Under the pieces are notes generated by a model. It was not told where the DNA came from, ran no database searches, and saw nothing but the letters and a program-made list of their open reading frames with translations. A stretch of DNA of 22,665 bases from the IMG/VR virus record IMGVR_UViG_3300050821_004582, positions 1 to 22,665 of that record, one strand, 5' to 3'. Source of the DNA: a virus. Both the position numbers and the translations under genes were made by a program. Below are positions 1 to 5,609 of this stretch, piece after piece (position 1 is the stretch's first letter; the number at the start of each line of letters is the position of its first letter).

Positions 1-484
1 GGGCCGTGACGGTCGAGTTCTCCCAGGCCGTGACGGTCGAGTTCCCCCAGGCCGTGACGGTCGAGTTCCCCCAGGCCGTGACGGTCGAGTTCCCCCAGGC
101 CGTGACGGTCGAGTTCCCCCAGGCCGTGACGGTCGAGTTCTCCCAGGCCGTGACGGTCGAGTTCTCCCAGGCCGTGACGGTCGAGTTCCCCCGGGCCGTG
201 ACGGTCGAGTTCTCCCGGGCCGTGACGGTCGAGTTCCCCCGGGCCGTGACGGTCGAGTTCCCCCGGGCCGTGACGGTCGAGTTCCCCCGGGCGTCGATGT
301 AGATCCGCGGGCCGCCGTAGGATGATGCGTCAAGCTTCGCGCCCGGCATCACGATCAGGGTGGGTGACATAGCGCCGGTGGCCAACTGGACCACAAAGGC
401 GACCTTGCCGATGAGATGGAAGGTGCCGCCCGGCTCGGCCTTCAGGGCCTTCTCCAAGGCCGCCTGCGTCTTGACTTCGATCAC
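1..484 (-). CDS. Octapeptide-repeat protein, ice-nucleation-like (partial, runs off left edge)
   Basis: The frame starts at GTG 484-482, which overlaps the stop of the upstream gene (GTGA) and has a GGGGG ribosome-binding stretch just before it. It stays open to the window edge (161 codons). About 65 residues of ordinary N-terminal sequence (MIEVKTQAALEKALKAEPGG, later PRIYIDARGN) are followed by twelve tandem 8-residue units, A-[R/W]-[G/E]-N-S-T-V-T. Alternating small and beta-branched residues on an 8-residue period resemble the AGYGSTxT repeats of bacterial ice-nucleation proteins and related phage or actinobacterial octapeptide proteins, which are thought to form stacked beta-solenoids. 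It is the last visible gene of the leftward accessory operon. Its role is unknown; a fibre-like or surface-binding role is a guess. The C-terminus lies outside the window. Confidence 0.75.
   Translation of the reverse strand, partial: MIEVKTQAALEKALKAEPGGTFHLIGKVAFVVQLATGAMSPTLIVMPGAKLDASSYGGPRIYIDARGNSTVTARGNSTVTARGNSTVTARENSTVTARGNSTVTAWENSTVTAWENSTVTAWGNSTVTAWGNSTVTAWGNSTVTAWGNSTVTAWENSTVTA
3..290. repeat. 24-bp direct tandem repeat, 12 copies
   Basis: Twelve head-to-tail copies of a 24-bp unit beginning GCCGTGACGGTCGAGTTC. Copies differ at only two sites: T or C in the run after GTTC, and A or G near the end (CCCAG versus CCCGG). No spacers separate them, so this is not CRISPR. The unit is a multiple of three and, read on the minus strand, encodes the octapeptide repeat of the overlapping gene. 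Near-identity at third codon positions points to recent expansion. The array probably continues left of the window. Confidence 0.95.
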
Positions 485-861
485 GATTGACCCCCGATGT
501 GCTTCAGTTCTGAGATGCGGTTCTGGAGATGGCGGAAGGTGCTGGGCGCGCTCTCCCCGAGCCTCGCCAAGCCGGTCCCGACGCCATCGATCGGGAAGAC
601 GACCGTCCGACCCTCACGGAGCGCTTCGAACAGCGGCTCCATGTCTGCGTCGATGATGTCGCAGTTGTCCTGCAGGTCGGCGTCGGACCAGAAGCGGCCC
701 GGGGCGGTCAGCGTCGCGATGCCGATCGCGTTCGGCTCATCGCGCATCTCGGCGGCTTGGCCGCCTCGACCCCAGCGCTCGGCGTTGTCACCGAAGACGT
801 AGGTCACCGATGGGTTGGCCCTCAGGTCGACACGGTAGATGCGTGATTGCAGGATCAACAT
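481..861 (-). CDS. DUF7831-like phage protein
   Basis: 126 aa. I chose the ATG at 861 because it overlaps the upstream stop (TGATG) and follows GGAGG; the frame is open much further upstream, but that part is read through another gene. The core contains YVFGDNAERWGRGGQA (about residues 21-36), then MRDEPNAIGI and FPIDGVGTGLARL (about 89-101). The FGDN..R.G.GGQA signature matches what I recall of the phage DUF7831 family. The glycine-rich pieces and the late DGVGTGLA turn recall nucleotide-binding macro-type folds, but that is inference. No function can be assigned. It is translationally coupled on both sides. Confidence 0.75.
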   Translation of the reverse strand: MLILQSRIYRVDLRANPSVTYVFGDNAERWGRGGQAAEMRDEPNAIGIATLTAPGRFWSDADLQDNCDIIDADMEPLFEALREGRTVVFPIDGVGTGLARLGESAPSTFRHLQNRISELKHIGGQS

Positions 862-1136
862 CACGCGGCCCTCCGCGCAGCTTCCGCCGCATGGGCCGGG
901 AGGATGGCGACGATCAGCCGGACCCTGCGGCCAGACCACTCCAGGCAGGAAACGTGCTTGTGTAGTCCGGCCGGATCGAACCCGCAGTGCATAGCCGCGA
1001 GGAGCAGGTCGGCGTGCTTGCGGTCGGCCTCGACGCCAAGCCAGACGCCGCCGAGGGTGCGCTGGAGTTCCGCCGCACCGATGTATTCGGCGTAGGCCGC
1101 GATGAGGGTGGTCTGGTCGGTGATCGAGCCACGCAT
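861..1136 (-). CDS. Hypothetical protein, 91 aa
   Basis: Start ATG at 1136 and stop TGA at 861-863 both sit in TGATG overlaps with the flanking genes, which is the main support that the frame is real. The protein is mostly helical, with an Ala/Leu-rich N-terminal half (TTLIAAYAEYIGAAELQRTL) and a basic middle (GRRVRLIVAILPAHAAEAARRAA at the end). No membrane segment, signal peptide or known motif is evident. I do not recognise the family. It is probably a small accessory protein of the leftward operon. Confidence 0.65.
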   Translation of the reverse strand: MRGSITDQTTLIAAYAEYIGAAELQRTLGGVWLGVEADRKHADLLLAAMHCGFDPAGLHKHVSCLEWSGRRVRLIVAILPAHAAEAARRAA

Positions 1137-1885
1137 CAGGCGGCCTCCTCTTCAGGTTCCCAGCCCGCCAGCCAGCTGCGGTATTGACGACCACGAACGA
1201 CGTTCATGATGGTGGTGGCGGAGACGCCGTACTTGTCGGCGAGGGCGAAGAAATTGTTGTCCGGCGAGCGGTATCGGTAGGCCGCGCGGATCTCCGCATC
1301 CTGCTCTTCGGTCAGCCGCAGGGTGCCGCGGCGCCGTACGACCATGTCCGCCGCGTTGTCGGCTTGCGTGCCAGCGCGGAGGTGGTCGGAGTTGACGCAA
1401 GGGGGCGTATCGCAATTGTGCAAGACGCCAAGCCCGGCGGGGATCGGACCTTTGACCTGTTCAAAAATCCAGCGGTGCGCCTTGTGGTGGACGCCGCCAT
1501 CTACGAACCTGCCGTATCCCGCGCGATCCCTGGACGCGGTCCACAGATGGCAACCGTTCGGCTGGACGGAGATGTTCGCCTGAAACCGCTCCATGGCCGG
1601 AGCGATCGGGGCGATTTGGCCGTCCCGATGCAGCTTCTGATAGGCGCGGTCGCAAGCTGGACAGAGGCAATGGCGACGAACGATGGCGGCCACGCTGGGC
1701 GCGTAGTCAGCCGCGCAGTGAATGCACGACACCCGATACCCGGCTAGCCAAAGCGAGTGCGCGCGGCTGCGGGCCTCGGCCTTCGCCAGCGACATTGAGA
1801 TGGCGTCGCCAGCTTTCTTTGCGCGCCGCTCTTCAGCTTGGAGGTCGCGGAGGGCGGCCAGGAGTTGGGCGATGCGGGCGGTCAT
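1136..1885 (-). CDS. HNH homing-type endonuclease with zinc ribbon and C-terminal HTH
   Basis: 249 aa from ATG 1885 (TGATG overlap with the upstream stop); an in-frame GTG one codon earlier at 1888 is also possible. Layout: helical basic N-terminus (1-45); a Cys4-type knuckle with C54-x2-C57 and C73/C75-x2-C78; an HNH_3-type nuclease core at about 110-182 (CHLW at 112, HHKAHRW at 133-139, VLHNCDTPPCVNSDHLR at 154-170, N177); then a C-terminal helix-turn-helix at about 190-235 (LTEEQDAEIRAAY...FALADKYGVSATTI). HNH_3 proteins of this form are free-standing homing endonucleases common in phages; they nick or cut DNA at long sites. The same nuclease-plus-HTH design recurs in the 18680-19222 gene, so the two may be related mobile modules. 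Confidence 0.9.
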   Translation of the reverse strand: MTARIAQLLAALRDLQAEERRAKKAGDAISMSLAKAEARSRAHSLWLAGYRVSCIHCAADYAPSVAAIVRRHCLCPACDRAYQKLHRDGQIAPIAPAMERFQANISVQPNGCHLWTASRDRAGYGRFVDGGVHHKAHRWIFEQVKGPIPAGLGVLHNCDTPPCVNSDHLRAGTQADNAADMVVRRRGTLRLTEEQDAEIRAAYRYRSPDNNFFALADKYGVSATTIMNVVRGRQYRSWLAGWEPEEEAA

Positions 1886-2109
1886 CACGCGCCCCTCAGA
1901 CTACGTGCGATACCGCCGCCGATGGCCTCGAACGGAAGTTCGCCATATGCGTTGCGGCTATCTTCGCCGCACGTCGCTTCCATCAGGTCGGCGAGGCGCT
2001 TCAGGCTGATCGCGATGGAGAGCAGCGCTCCATGCTCTGGCGAAGCTCCGTAGTTCCCAGGCTCTAGTCGATCAGCGACCGGCTCCAGTTTGTCATCAGC
2101 CGCGCTCAT
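1885..2109 (-). CDS. Hypothetical protein, 74 aa
   Basis: Start ATG at 2109 overlaps the upstream stop (ATGA) and the stop at 1885-1887 overlaps the endonuclease start. The sequence is acidic at the N-terminus (MSAADDKLEPVADRLEPGNY) with an amphipathic central helix (HGALLSIAISLKRLADLMEA). No recognisable domain or membrane segment. It is supported as a gene by its couplings and normal amino-acid composition; function unknown. Confidence 0.65.
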   Translation of the reverse strand: MSAADDKLEPVADRLEPGNYGASPEHGALLSIAISLKRLADLMEATCGEDSRNAYGELPFEAIGGGIARSLRGA

Positions 2110-2573
2110 GCCGCACCCGATTGGCCGGTGGCCTTGGCGATGGCGGCGCGGGCGGCATGGTAGTCGGCATCAACCCCTGTGGGGTCGGCCATATCCACGG
2201 CGCGCATCAGCTCGCGGAGCAGCTCTGGGGCCGCTGCGATCAGGTTGGCGTTCGCTAGCGCCTCCTCAGGTGTGCGGCCTCCGACCTCTTCGCAGATCGT
2301 CGTGTAGTGGAACTGGCCGTCATCCGGGCCGTCGATGTTGCCGATGATCGTCAGCAATCCCTCACGGTCGAAATCGTGCTTCTGCTGCCAGTCGTCCGAG
2401 ATTGCGGGCGCTGCGGCTTGGGCGACTTCGGGCGTGGGTTCGGCGGCCTTCTTGGCGGCCAAGGCCTCGCGCACCGGGCAGGCCTTGTGGGTGCAGAACC
2501 GATGCAGGAGCGTCTTCGCCTGCAGTCCGCACTTCGGGCACTCGGTGGCTGTTGCGATGTCGAAGGTGCTCAC
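2106..2573 (-). CDS. Zinc-ribbon-containing phage protein, 155 aa
   Basis: Starts at GTG 2573, in a GTGA overlap with the upstream gene. An N-terminal zinc ribbon is clear: ECPKCG at about residues 11-16 paired with FCTHKACPV at about 26-34. An Ala/Pro-rich linker (about 40-60) leads to a second part containing GLLTIIGNIDGPDDGQFHYT and an alpha-helical tail with ALANANLIAAAPELLRELMR. That ANANLIAAAPELL pattern recurs in many small phage accessory proteins of unknown function. It may bind nucleic acid or a protein partner through the ribbon, but no activity can be named. Confidence 0.75.
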   Translation of the reverse strand: MSTFDIATATECPKCGLQAKTLLHRFCTHKACPVREALAAKKAAEPTPEVAQAAAPAISDDWQQKHDFDREGLLTIIGNIDGPDDGQFHYTTICEEVGGRTPEEALANANLIAAAPELLRELMRAVDMADPTGVDADYHAARAAIAKATGQSGAA

Positions 2574-2803
2574 GCCGCCGCCCGCCGAGCTTGAGCCGCA
2601 CGGATCATCACGGGGGCCTTGAACGGCCCACCATCCGCCAGCAGCATTGCCAGCGCCGCCATCTTGTCCCCGCAGGTCGCCTTCAGGGCTTCACGGCAAC
2701 GCTGGTCCAGCTCGCGGCTGGCGGCGTGTTGGCCCACGACCATCGCCTTCGCGCTCTCGTGCGTCAGGGGGTACTGGCTGTCGAAGTTGAGGTTGCAGGG
2801 CAT
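2570..2803 (-). CDS. Hypothetical protein, first gene of leftward operon
   Basis: 77 aa from ATG 2803, which has AAGGA eight bases upstream. A longer reading from GTG 2848 would begin inside the inverted-repeat operator and is less likely. The protein starts MPCNLNFDSQYPLTHESAKA, then has a helical region with several charged residues (RELDQRCREALKATCGDKMAALAMLLADGG). No known domain. As the promoter-proximal gene it would be expressed first from the region around 2830-2890, and it is coupled to the zinc-ribbon gene by a GTGA overlap. Confidence 0.7.
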   Translation of the reverse strand: MPCNLNFDSQYPLTHESAKAMVVGQHAASRELDQRCREALKATCGDKMAALAMLLADGGPFKAPVMIRAAQARRAAA

Positions 2804-2833
2804 CTGGCGCGTCCTTGTCTCGATGACGAGAAC

Positions 2834-2848
2834 GTGCCACACAGGCAC
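2834..2848. promoter_or_regulatory. Operator-like inverted repeat O1 (GTGCC-N5-GGCAC)
   Basis: GTGCC ACACA GGCAC, a perfect 5+5 palindrome preceded by AC and followed by ATA. The same ACGTGCC-N5-GGCACATA layout recurs at 4007-4021 and, with one mismatch, at 2869-2883. All lie in the divergent control segments of the immunity region, so this is probably a binding site for one of the XRE proteins. It is 31 bp upstream of the first leftward gene. Confidence 0.7.
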
Positions 2849-2868
2849 ATACGATGCAACAGCTAAAT

Positions 2869-2883
2869 GAGCCGCACGGGCAC
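2869..2883. promoter_or_regulatory. Operator-like inverted repeat O2 (GAGCC-N5-GGCAC)
   Basis: GAGCC GCACG GGCAC, one mismatch from the O1/O4 palindrome, followed by ATTATTTTT. Its centre lies 35 bp from that of O1, between the leftward operon and the rightward 86-aa gene. The right flank CATTAT could be a -10 hexamer, as CATAAT is at O4. Paired sites of different strength are typical of phage repressor control regions. Confidence 0.6.
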
Positions 2884-2956
2884 ATTATTTTTCTAGGGCG
2901 CATGCGACCGATTCTGCCGCACCCCGCGCCCATGATGTGCAAAAGGGCGGCGGACG

Positions 2957-3217
2957 ATGTTCAAGGTGACGCGCTATTGCGTCCTTCCCTATGACCGCAG
3001 GGGTGGCGTTCTGGTGAAGGGCGAGGTGCAGCAGTTCTATGCGCGAGGCGACGCGGAGGCTGTCGCCGAGCGCTATGCGCGCCGGAAAGAACGTGTCGAC
3101 CTATACGAGGTCACCGGCTGGCCAGTGCAGGATATCTGGGACCGGCCCAGACTACTTGTCCGTAAGGGCCATCACGAAACCAATGCCAACAACGCTGGCG
3201 CCCACTTCCCAGAGTAG
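2957..3217 (+). CDS. Hypothetical protein, 86 aa
   Basis: Rightward gene just beyond operators O1/O2; a purine-rich GGCGGAC precedes ATG 2957. The N-terminus (MFKVTRYCVLPYDRRGGVLV) looks like a small beta-rich protein, followed by an amphipathic helix with DAEAVAERYARRKERVDLYEV. There is no membrane segment. The C-terminal 22 codons overlap the end of the convergent membrane-protein gene. The position in the immunity region implies repressor control. I do not recognise the family. Confidence 0.6.
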   Translation: MFKVTRYCVLPYDRRGGVLVKGEVQQFYARGDAEAVAERYARRKERVDLYEVTGWPVQDIWDRPRLLVRKGHHETNANNAGAHFPE

Positions 3218-3610
3218 CGCTAGGGCAGCGAGGCCAAAGCCCGCGAGCCTGCCGATTGGCTTGTCGGCATATCGGTCAGCCGCAGCCGCCTCCGCCGCCA
3301 CACGGCTGTCGACCGAGGCCCAGAAGGCGCTCCTTGTGAACTCGTCGGTGGGGAGCATCGGCGACTCGGCCGCCAAGACGATACAATGCCTCGTCTTTCT
3401 CTCTGCCGCGTCCGAAAGGATGGTCGCATTGACGGCAAGGACGGTCATCGAGTGACCGAGATGAACGACCATTCCCTGCAAGACCAAGAAGCCCAGGCCA
3501 ATTGACCATTTGTGCTCCGGGAACTCGGTAAACGCCGTGAAGAGAAACGCCAGCTCGATAATCCAGCGCCCGATGCTGCGTACCCAGCTCGCCCGGTTCA
3601 GCCGGTTCAC
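3152..3610 (-). CDS. Integral membrane protein in the immunity region
   Basis: 152 aa from GTG 3610, with AAGGA six bases upstream; it begins 20 bp after the repressor stop, so the two are probably co-transcribed. Hydrophobic stretches lie at about residues 15-30 (RWIIELAFLFTAFTEF), 37-60 (GLGFLVLQGMVVHLGHSMTV) and near the C-terminus (about 122-150, GFGLAALALLWEVGASVVG). A charged soluble loop with several Arg/Asp residues separates them. A membrane gene expressed with a phage repressor is a classic position for superinfection exclusion or other lysogenic-conversion proteins, but no family match is evident and that role is inferred from location. Confidence 0.7.
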   Translation of the reverse strand: MNRLNRASWVRSIGRWIIELAFLFTAFTEFPEHKWSIGLGFLVLQGMVVHLGHSMTVLAVNATILSDAAERKTRHCIVLAAESPMLPTDEFTRSAFWASVDSRVAAEAAAADRYADKPIGRLAGFGLAALALLWEVGASVVGIGFVMALTDK

Positions 3611-3630
3611 GGCGTCCTTTTGGGCGGAGT

Positions 3631-3936
3631 TCAGCCGTCAGTTCCTGTTCGGCGAATCGTCTTGGCGATCTCTACGACCTGGCTGCGCTCGACGGGCTTG
3701 AGCTGATCCCAGATTGACCAGATCCCGTCTGGATCGCGAGGGTCTCGAATGATCAGGTCCGCCGGCTCGCATTGCAGGACTTCAGCCGCGGCCTCTAGGA
3801 ACGGCTGATCATATCGCCGCTTGCCGCTCTCGATTTTGGAGAGATAGGCGCGGTTCATCCCAATGCGCTCGGCGAGCTGATCCTGAGACAGCCCCTTATG
3901 TTTTCGCCATTCGCGGATGAAGTGGCTCTTTGCCAT
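3631..3936 (-). CDS. XRE-family repressor (CI-like candidate)
   Basis: 101 aa from ATG 3936 (MAKSHFIREW); an alternative ATG lies three codons upstream at 3945. The N-terminal half is a canonical HTH_3 domain: HKGLSQDQLAERIGMNRAYL then SKIESGKRRYD (about residues 10-45). The rest is a short helical tail ending in IWDQLKPVERSQVVEIAKTI, with no LexA-like Ser/Lys protease domain. Induction by RecA-stimulated self-cleavage is therefore not expected. It diverges from the Cro-sized gene at 4032 across about 95 bp carrying the GTGCC-N5-GGCAC palindrome, the usual geometry of a phage genetic switch. It is the best candidate for the lysogenic repressor. Confidence 0.88.
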   Translation of the reverse strand: MAKSHFIREWRKHKGLSQDQLAERIGMNRAYLSKIESGKRRYDQPFLEAAAEVLQCEPADLIIRDPRDPDGIWSIWDQLKPVERSQVVEIAKTIRRTGTDG

Positions 3937-3961
3937 GGGCCACATAGTCACACCGCAACGC

Positions 3962-3987
3962 GTGCCAAGACAGGCCGAATGGGGCAC
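3962..3987. promoter_or_regulatory. Degenerate operator half-sites
   Basis: A GTGCC half-site at 3962-3966 and a GGCAC half-site at 3983-3987 lie in the switch intergenic region, with partial matches between them (AGGCC at 3972). Spacing does not fit the 5-bp rule of the clear palindromes, so these may be weak or half operators on the repressor-gene side. Confidence 0.35.
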
Positions 3988-3995
3988 AATACCTA

Positions 3996-4026
3996 TTGCG
4001 GACGACGTGCCCTTATGGCACATAAT
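3996..4026 (+). promoter_or_regulatory. Possible rightward promoter, leaderless start
   Basis: TTGCGG at 3996-4001 and CATAAT at 4021-4026 are spaced 19 bp apart, and the -10-like box overlaps the right end of palindrome O4. Initiation six or seven bases downstream would fall on or next to ATG 4032, giving a leaderless message; no Shine-Dalgarno precedes that ATG. The spacing is long and the -35 box is weak, so this is a candidate only. Confidence 0.35.
4007..4021. promoter_or_regulatory. Operator-like inverted repeat O4 (GTGCC-N5-GGCAC)
   Basis: GTGCC CTTAT GGCAC, flanked by AC on the left and ATAAT on the right, in the same arrangement as O1. It ends 10 bp before the Cro-sized gene and overlaps its likely -10 box, so occupancy would block rightward transcription. 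Confidence 0.7.
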
Positions 4027-4031
4027 GCGGA

Positions 4032-4223
4032 ATGACCCTGGACGAGTGGATGTCGCGCGAGAAGAAGTCGGACACTTGGCTTGCCAAGCAAGTCGGCGTC
4101 TCGCGCCCCTTCATCACCCGCATCCGAAAGGGCGAGCGCCAGCCATCGTTGACCGTCGCCGCTCGGCTCGCCGAGCGCACGCTCCTGCCAATTGAGACCT
4201 TCCTGCGGGATGTCGCAGCATGA
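4032..4223 (+). CDS. Cro-like XRE DNA-binding protein
   Basis: 63 aa, almost entirely one helix-turn-helix: SDTWLAKQVGVSRPFITRIR then KGERQPSLTVAARLAERT (about residues 13-50). The small size and divergent position from the XRE repressor fit a Cro-type early repressor that binds the same operators. The start at ATG 4032 is preferred over the out-of-frame ATG at 4025. No Shine-Dalgarno is visible, consistent with a leaderless transcript. It could instead be an activator; the size and place favour Cro. Confidence 0.85.
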   Translation: MTLDEWMSREKKSDTWLAKQVGVSRPFITRIRKGERQPSLTVAARLAERTLLPIETFLRDVAA

Positions 4224-4236
4224 CCCCTCGATCGGC

Positions 4237-4527
4237 TCAGCGTCGTCGCTTCCTCTTCGCTATCGGCCCAAGCGCCGCGACTGCGAACAACCCCGCAATC
4301 CTGAGCCACGCGATTCCGTTCTCCAGGTCGTCGCGCATCTTGGGTTCCATGCGCGGCCCTCGGATGGAGATCGCCGCCGACCGTAGGTGCGTCACTTCCA
4401 GTCGTTCCCGCGCCCGGTCGATGATACCCGGGAACTCCAGCTCCAGTTCCATCAGGATCGCCGCCAGGGCCACACCGGCCACTCCGGTATCCGGCGCCTT
4501 GTCGGACGCTGCTGGCTCCTCGCTCAT
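4237..4527 (-). CDS. Small membrane-anchored protein, leftward
   Basis: 96 aa from ATG 4527, preceded by AGGAG at a six-base spacing. A soluble, largely helical N-terminal part (MSEEPAASDKAPDTGVAGVA; later ELELEFPGIIDRARERLEV) is followed by one C-terminal hydrophobic segment (about residues 74-87, AWLRIAGLFAVAALGP) and a basic tail (KRKRRR). That is tail-anchored topology with the positive residues at the very C-terminus. It converges on the Cro-like gene. Function is unknown. The rightward frame across the same DNA has poor protein character, which supports this strand. Confidence 0.6.
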   Translation of the reverse strand: MSEEPAASDKAPDTGVAGVALAAILMELELEFPGIIDRARERLEVTHLRSAAISIRGPRMEPKMRDDLENGIAWLRIAGLFAVAALGPIAKRKRRR

Positions 4528-4663
4528 GAGCAACTCCTACCCCAACAGTAGAAGTTGGGGTCATGACGTTGCGATAGCCAAGCCCTTGAAGTGGCGGCCT
4601 TATGCCGCGGACGGTGTGGCTAAAATCTTCAGCATGACATCCTACGCGCGCGGAGGGGTGTAG

Positions 4664-4855
4664 GTGTCCATCCTCCGCTTCAATTTCCTCTTCGGCCTTC
4701 AGTGCTGCTGTTGCGCCGCTCTGAGCGCGATCTTCCACACTGGCCACGTCATCCATGAGCTTTGCATGGGGCTCGGAGCGTGGATCGCCGCTGCGATTGG
4801 CGCGAGCTGCTTGATCGTTTGGCGCGGCGCCGCCTTGAAGTTCCGCAAACCATGA
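4664..4855 (+). CDS. Small membrane protein with Cys cluster
   Basis: 63 aa from GTG 4664, with GGAGG seven bases upstream. Two hydrophobic segments are visible (about residues 6-24, including the run CCCC at 14-17, and about 36-54, LGAWIAAAIGASCLIVW), ending in a basic tail ALKFRKP. The four consecutive cysteines inside a hydrophobic stretch are unusual. No family recognised. The good ribosome-binding site and membrane-like composition support a real gene. Confidence 0.5.
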   Translation: MSILRFNFLFGLQCCCCAALSAIFHTGHVIHELCMGLGAWIAAAIGASCLIVWRGAALKFRKP

Positions 4856-4989
4856 CGGGGCCTCAATCCAAATTCCTGAACATGCAGCGGGCCGGCGCTC
4901 TACGCCCCCCCAAGCCGTCGCCGGCTTACGCGCGTGTCGGCGCTCCGATCCTGACTCTCCGGGATCGGGGCGCTGAGTATCTTCGCCGA

Positions 4990-5175
4990 TCACCGCCGCG
5001 TGCGGTTCGGCATGGCGAGAACGGCCAGGGTTTCGACCTGTCCGCTCGCGCCCTCGCAATATCTGGCCGCCGCTCTGAGCAGCGCCGCCATCACCTTCAA
5101 GTCCGTCTGAGCCAGGGCTGCCGCCAAGCACCTTCCTGCGCTCAAAATCTGCCGTGCGTTCCGTTCGCCCTCCAT
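4990..5175 (-). CDS. Small helical protein, leftward (tentative)
   Basis: 61 aa from ATG 5175 with GGAG seven bases upstream. The sequence (MEGERNARQILSAGRCLAAA then LKVMAALLRAAARYCEGASG) has the composition of a real helical protein. The competing rightward frame over the same stretch is Arg/Pro/Ser-rich like a shadow frame, although it begins at ATG 4852 in an ATGA overlap with the previous gene. Strand assignment is therefore not certain. The 4856-4989 stretch holds no other gene I can support. Confidence 0.4.
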   Translation of the reverse strand: MEGERNARQILSAGRCLAAALAQTDLKVMAALLRAAARYCEGASGQVETLAVLAMPNRTRR

Positions 5176-5204
5176 GGGTCAGCTCCGTTCTGTCGAGGCA
5201 GAAC

Positions 5205-5609
5205 ATGACAGCGACGGGGCACACAATCATGCGGGACGATCCGCAAATTTTGCAGGCGCGCTTTTCGAAGTACGTTCGCGACTATCCGGCCAAGGTGCTG
5301 GCCGCGACCATCAACTGCTCGGAGCGCACGGCAGAGAACTTCCGGCGCGGGACGAGTTGGCCGACCGCCCGTCACTGGAAGATGATCGTCCAGGCGTTCG
5401 GTCGGGACGTGATCGCCTGCGTTTTCGAACCAGAGATCAACGACACACTGGCCCGGCTGAACCGGGAGCAAGCCCAACTGGAGGCGCGACTTGACGATAT
5501 TCGCAAACGCCGTCGCCAGGCTGTTGGGGGTCTGGAAGTCGGTCAAGAACGCCGTGCTACGCCTGAGGATCGGGCGCTAGCCGGGGCCGCCGATGAGGCG
5601 CGGCCATGA
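5205..5609 (+). CDS. Putative DNA-binding regulator in CII position
   Basis: 134 aa. I prefer ATG 5205 (GAGG six bases upstream); ATG 5229 (MRDDPQ) is an alternative. The N-terminal part (IMRDDPQILQARFSKYVRDY then AKVLAATINCSERTAENFRR and GTSWPTARHWKMIVQAFG) reads as a helix-turn-helix similar in style to phage CII/replication-region regulators. A coiled-coil-like segment follows (EPEINDTLARLNREQAQLEA, about residues 82-108), then a loose charged tail. First gene of the long rightward operon, downstream of the Cro-like gene. It is coupled to the HNH-AP2 gene by an ATGA overlap. Confidence 0.7.
   Translation: MTATGHTIMRDDPQILQARFSKYVRDYPAKVLAATINCSERTAENFRRGTSWPTARHWKMIVQAFGRDVIACVFEPEINDTLARLNREQAQLEARLDDIRKRRRQAVGGLEVGQERRATPEDRALAGAADEARP

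Noticed and set aside
3-290. CRISPR array
   Set aside because: Units are 24 bp head to tail with no unique spacers, and the period keeps a reading frame.
6-302. Rightward 98-aa frame of TVEFPQAV repeats
   Set aside because: It is the antisense of the octapeptide gene. It has no gene body before or after the repeats, and the leftward frame has a coupled start and a normal N-terminal domain.
862-1194. N-terminal extension of the DUF7831-like gene (237 aa reading)
   Set aside because: The extension is Arg/Pro-rich shadow sequence of the 91-aa gene. The family-like part begins at ATG 861 behind GGAGG.
2804-2848. Longer start (GTG 2848) for the first leftward gene
   Set aside because: It would begin inside the operator palindrome, while ATG 2803 has a proper AAGGA.
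4220-4663. Rightward 147-aa frame after the Cro-like gene
   Set aside because: Although it starts in an ATGA overlap, its Arg/Ser/Ala-rich composition is that of a shadow, and the leftward 96-aa frame has a better ribosome-binding site and a membrane segment.
4852-5208. Rightward frame MTGPQSKFLN starting in an ATGA overlap
   Set aside because: The coupling is attractive, but after about 45 residues it becomes Arg/Ser/His-rich shadow sequence opposite a more protein-like leftward frame. Left unresolved rather than called.
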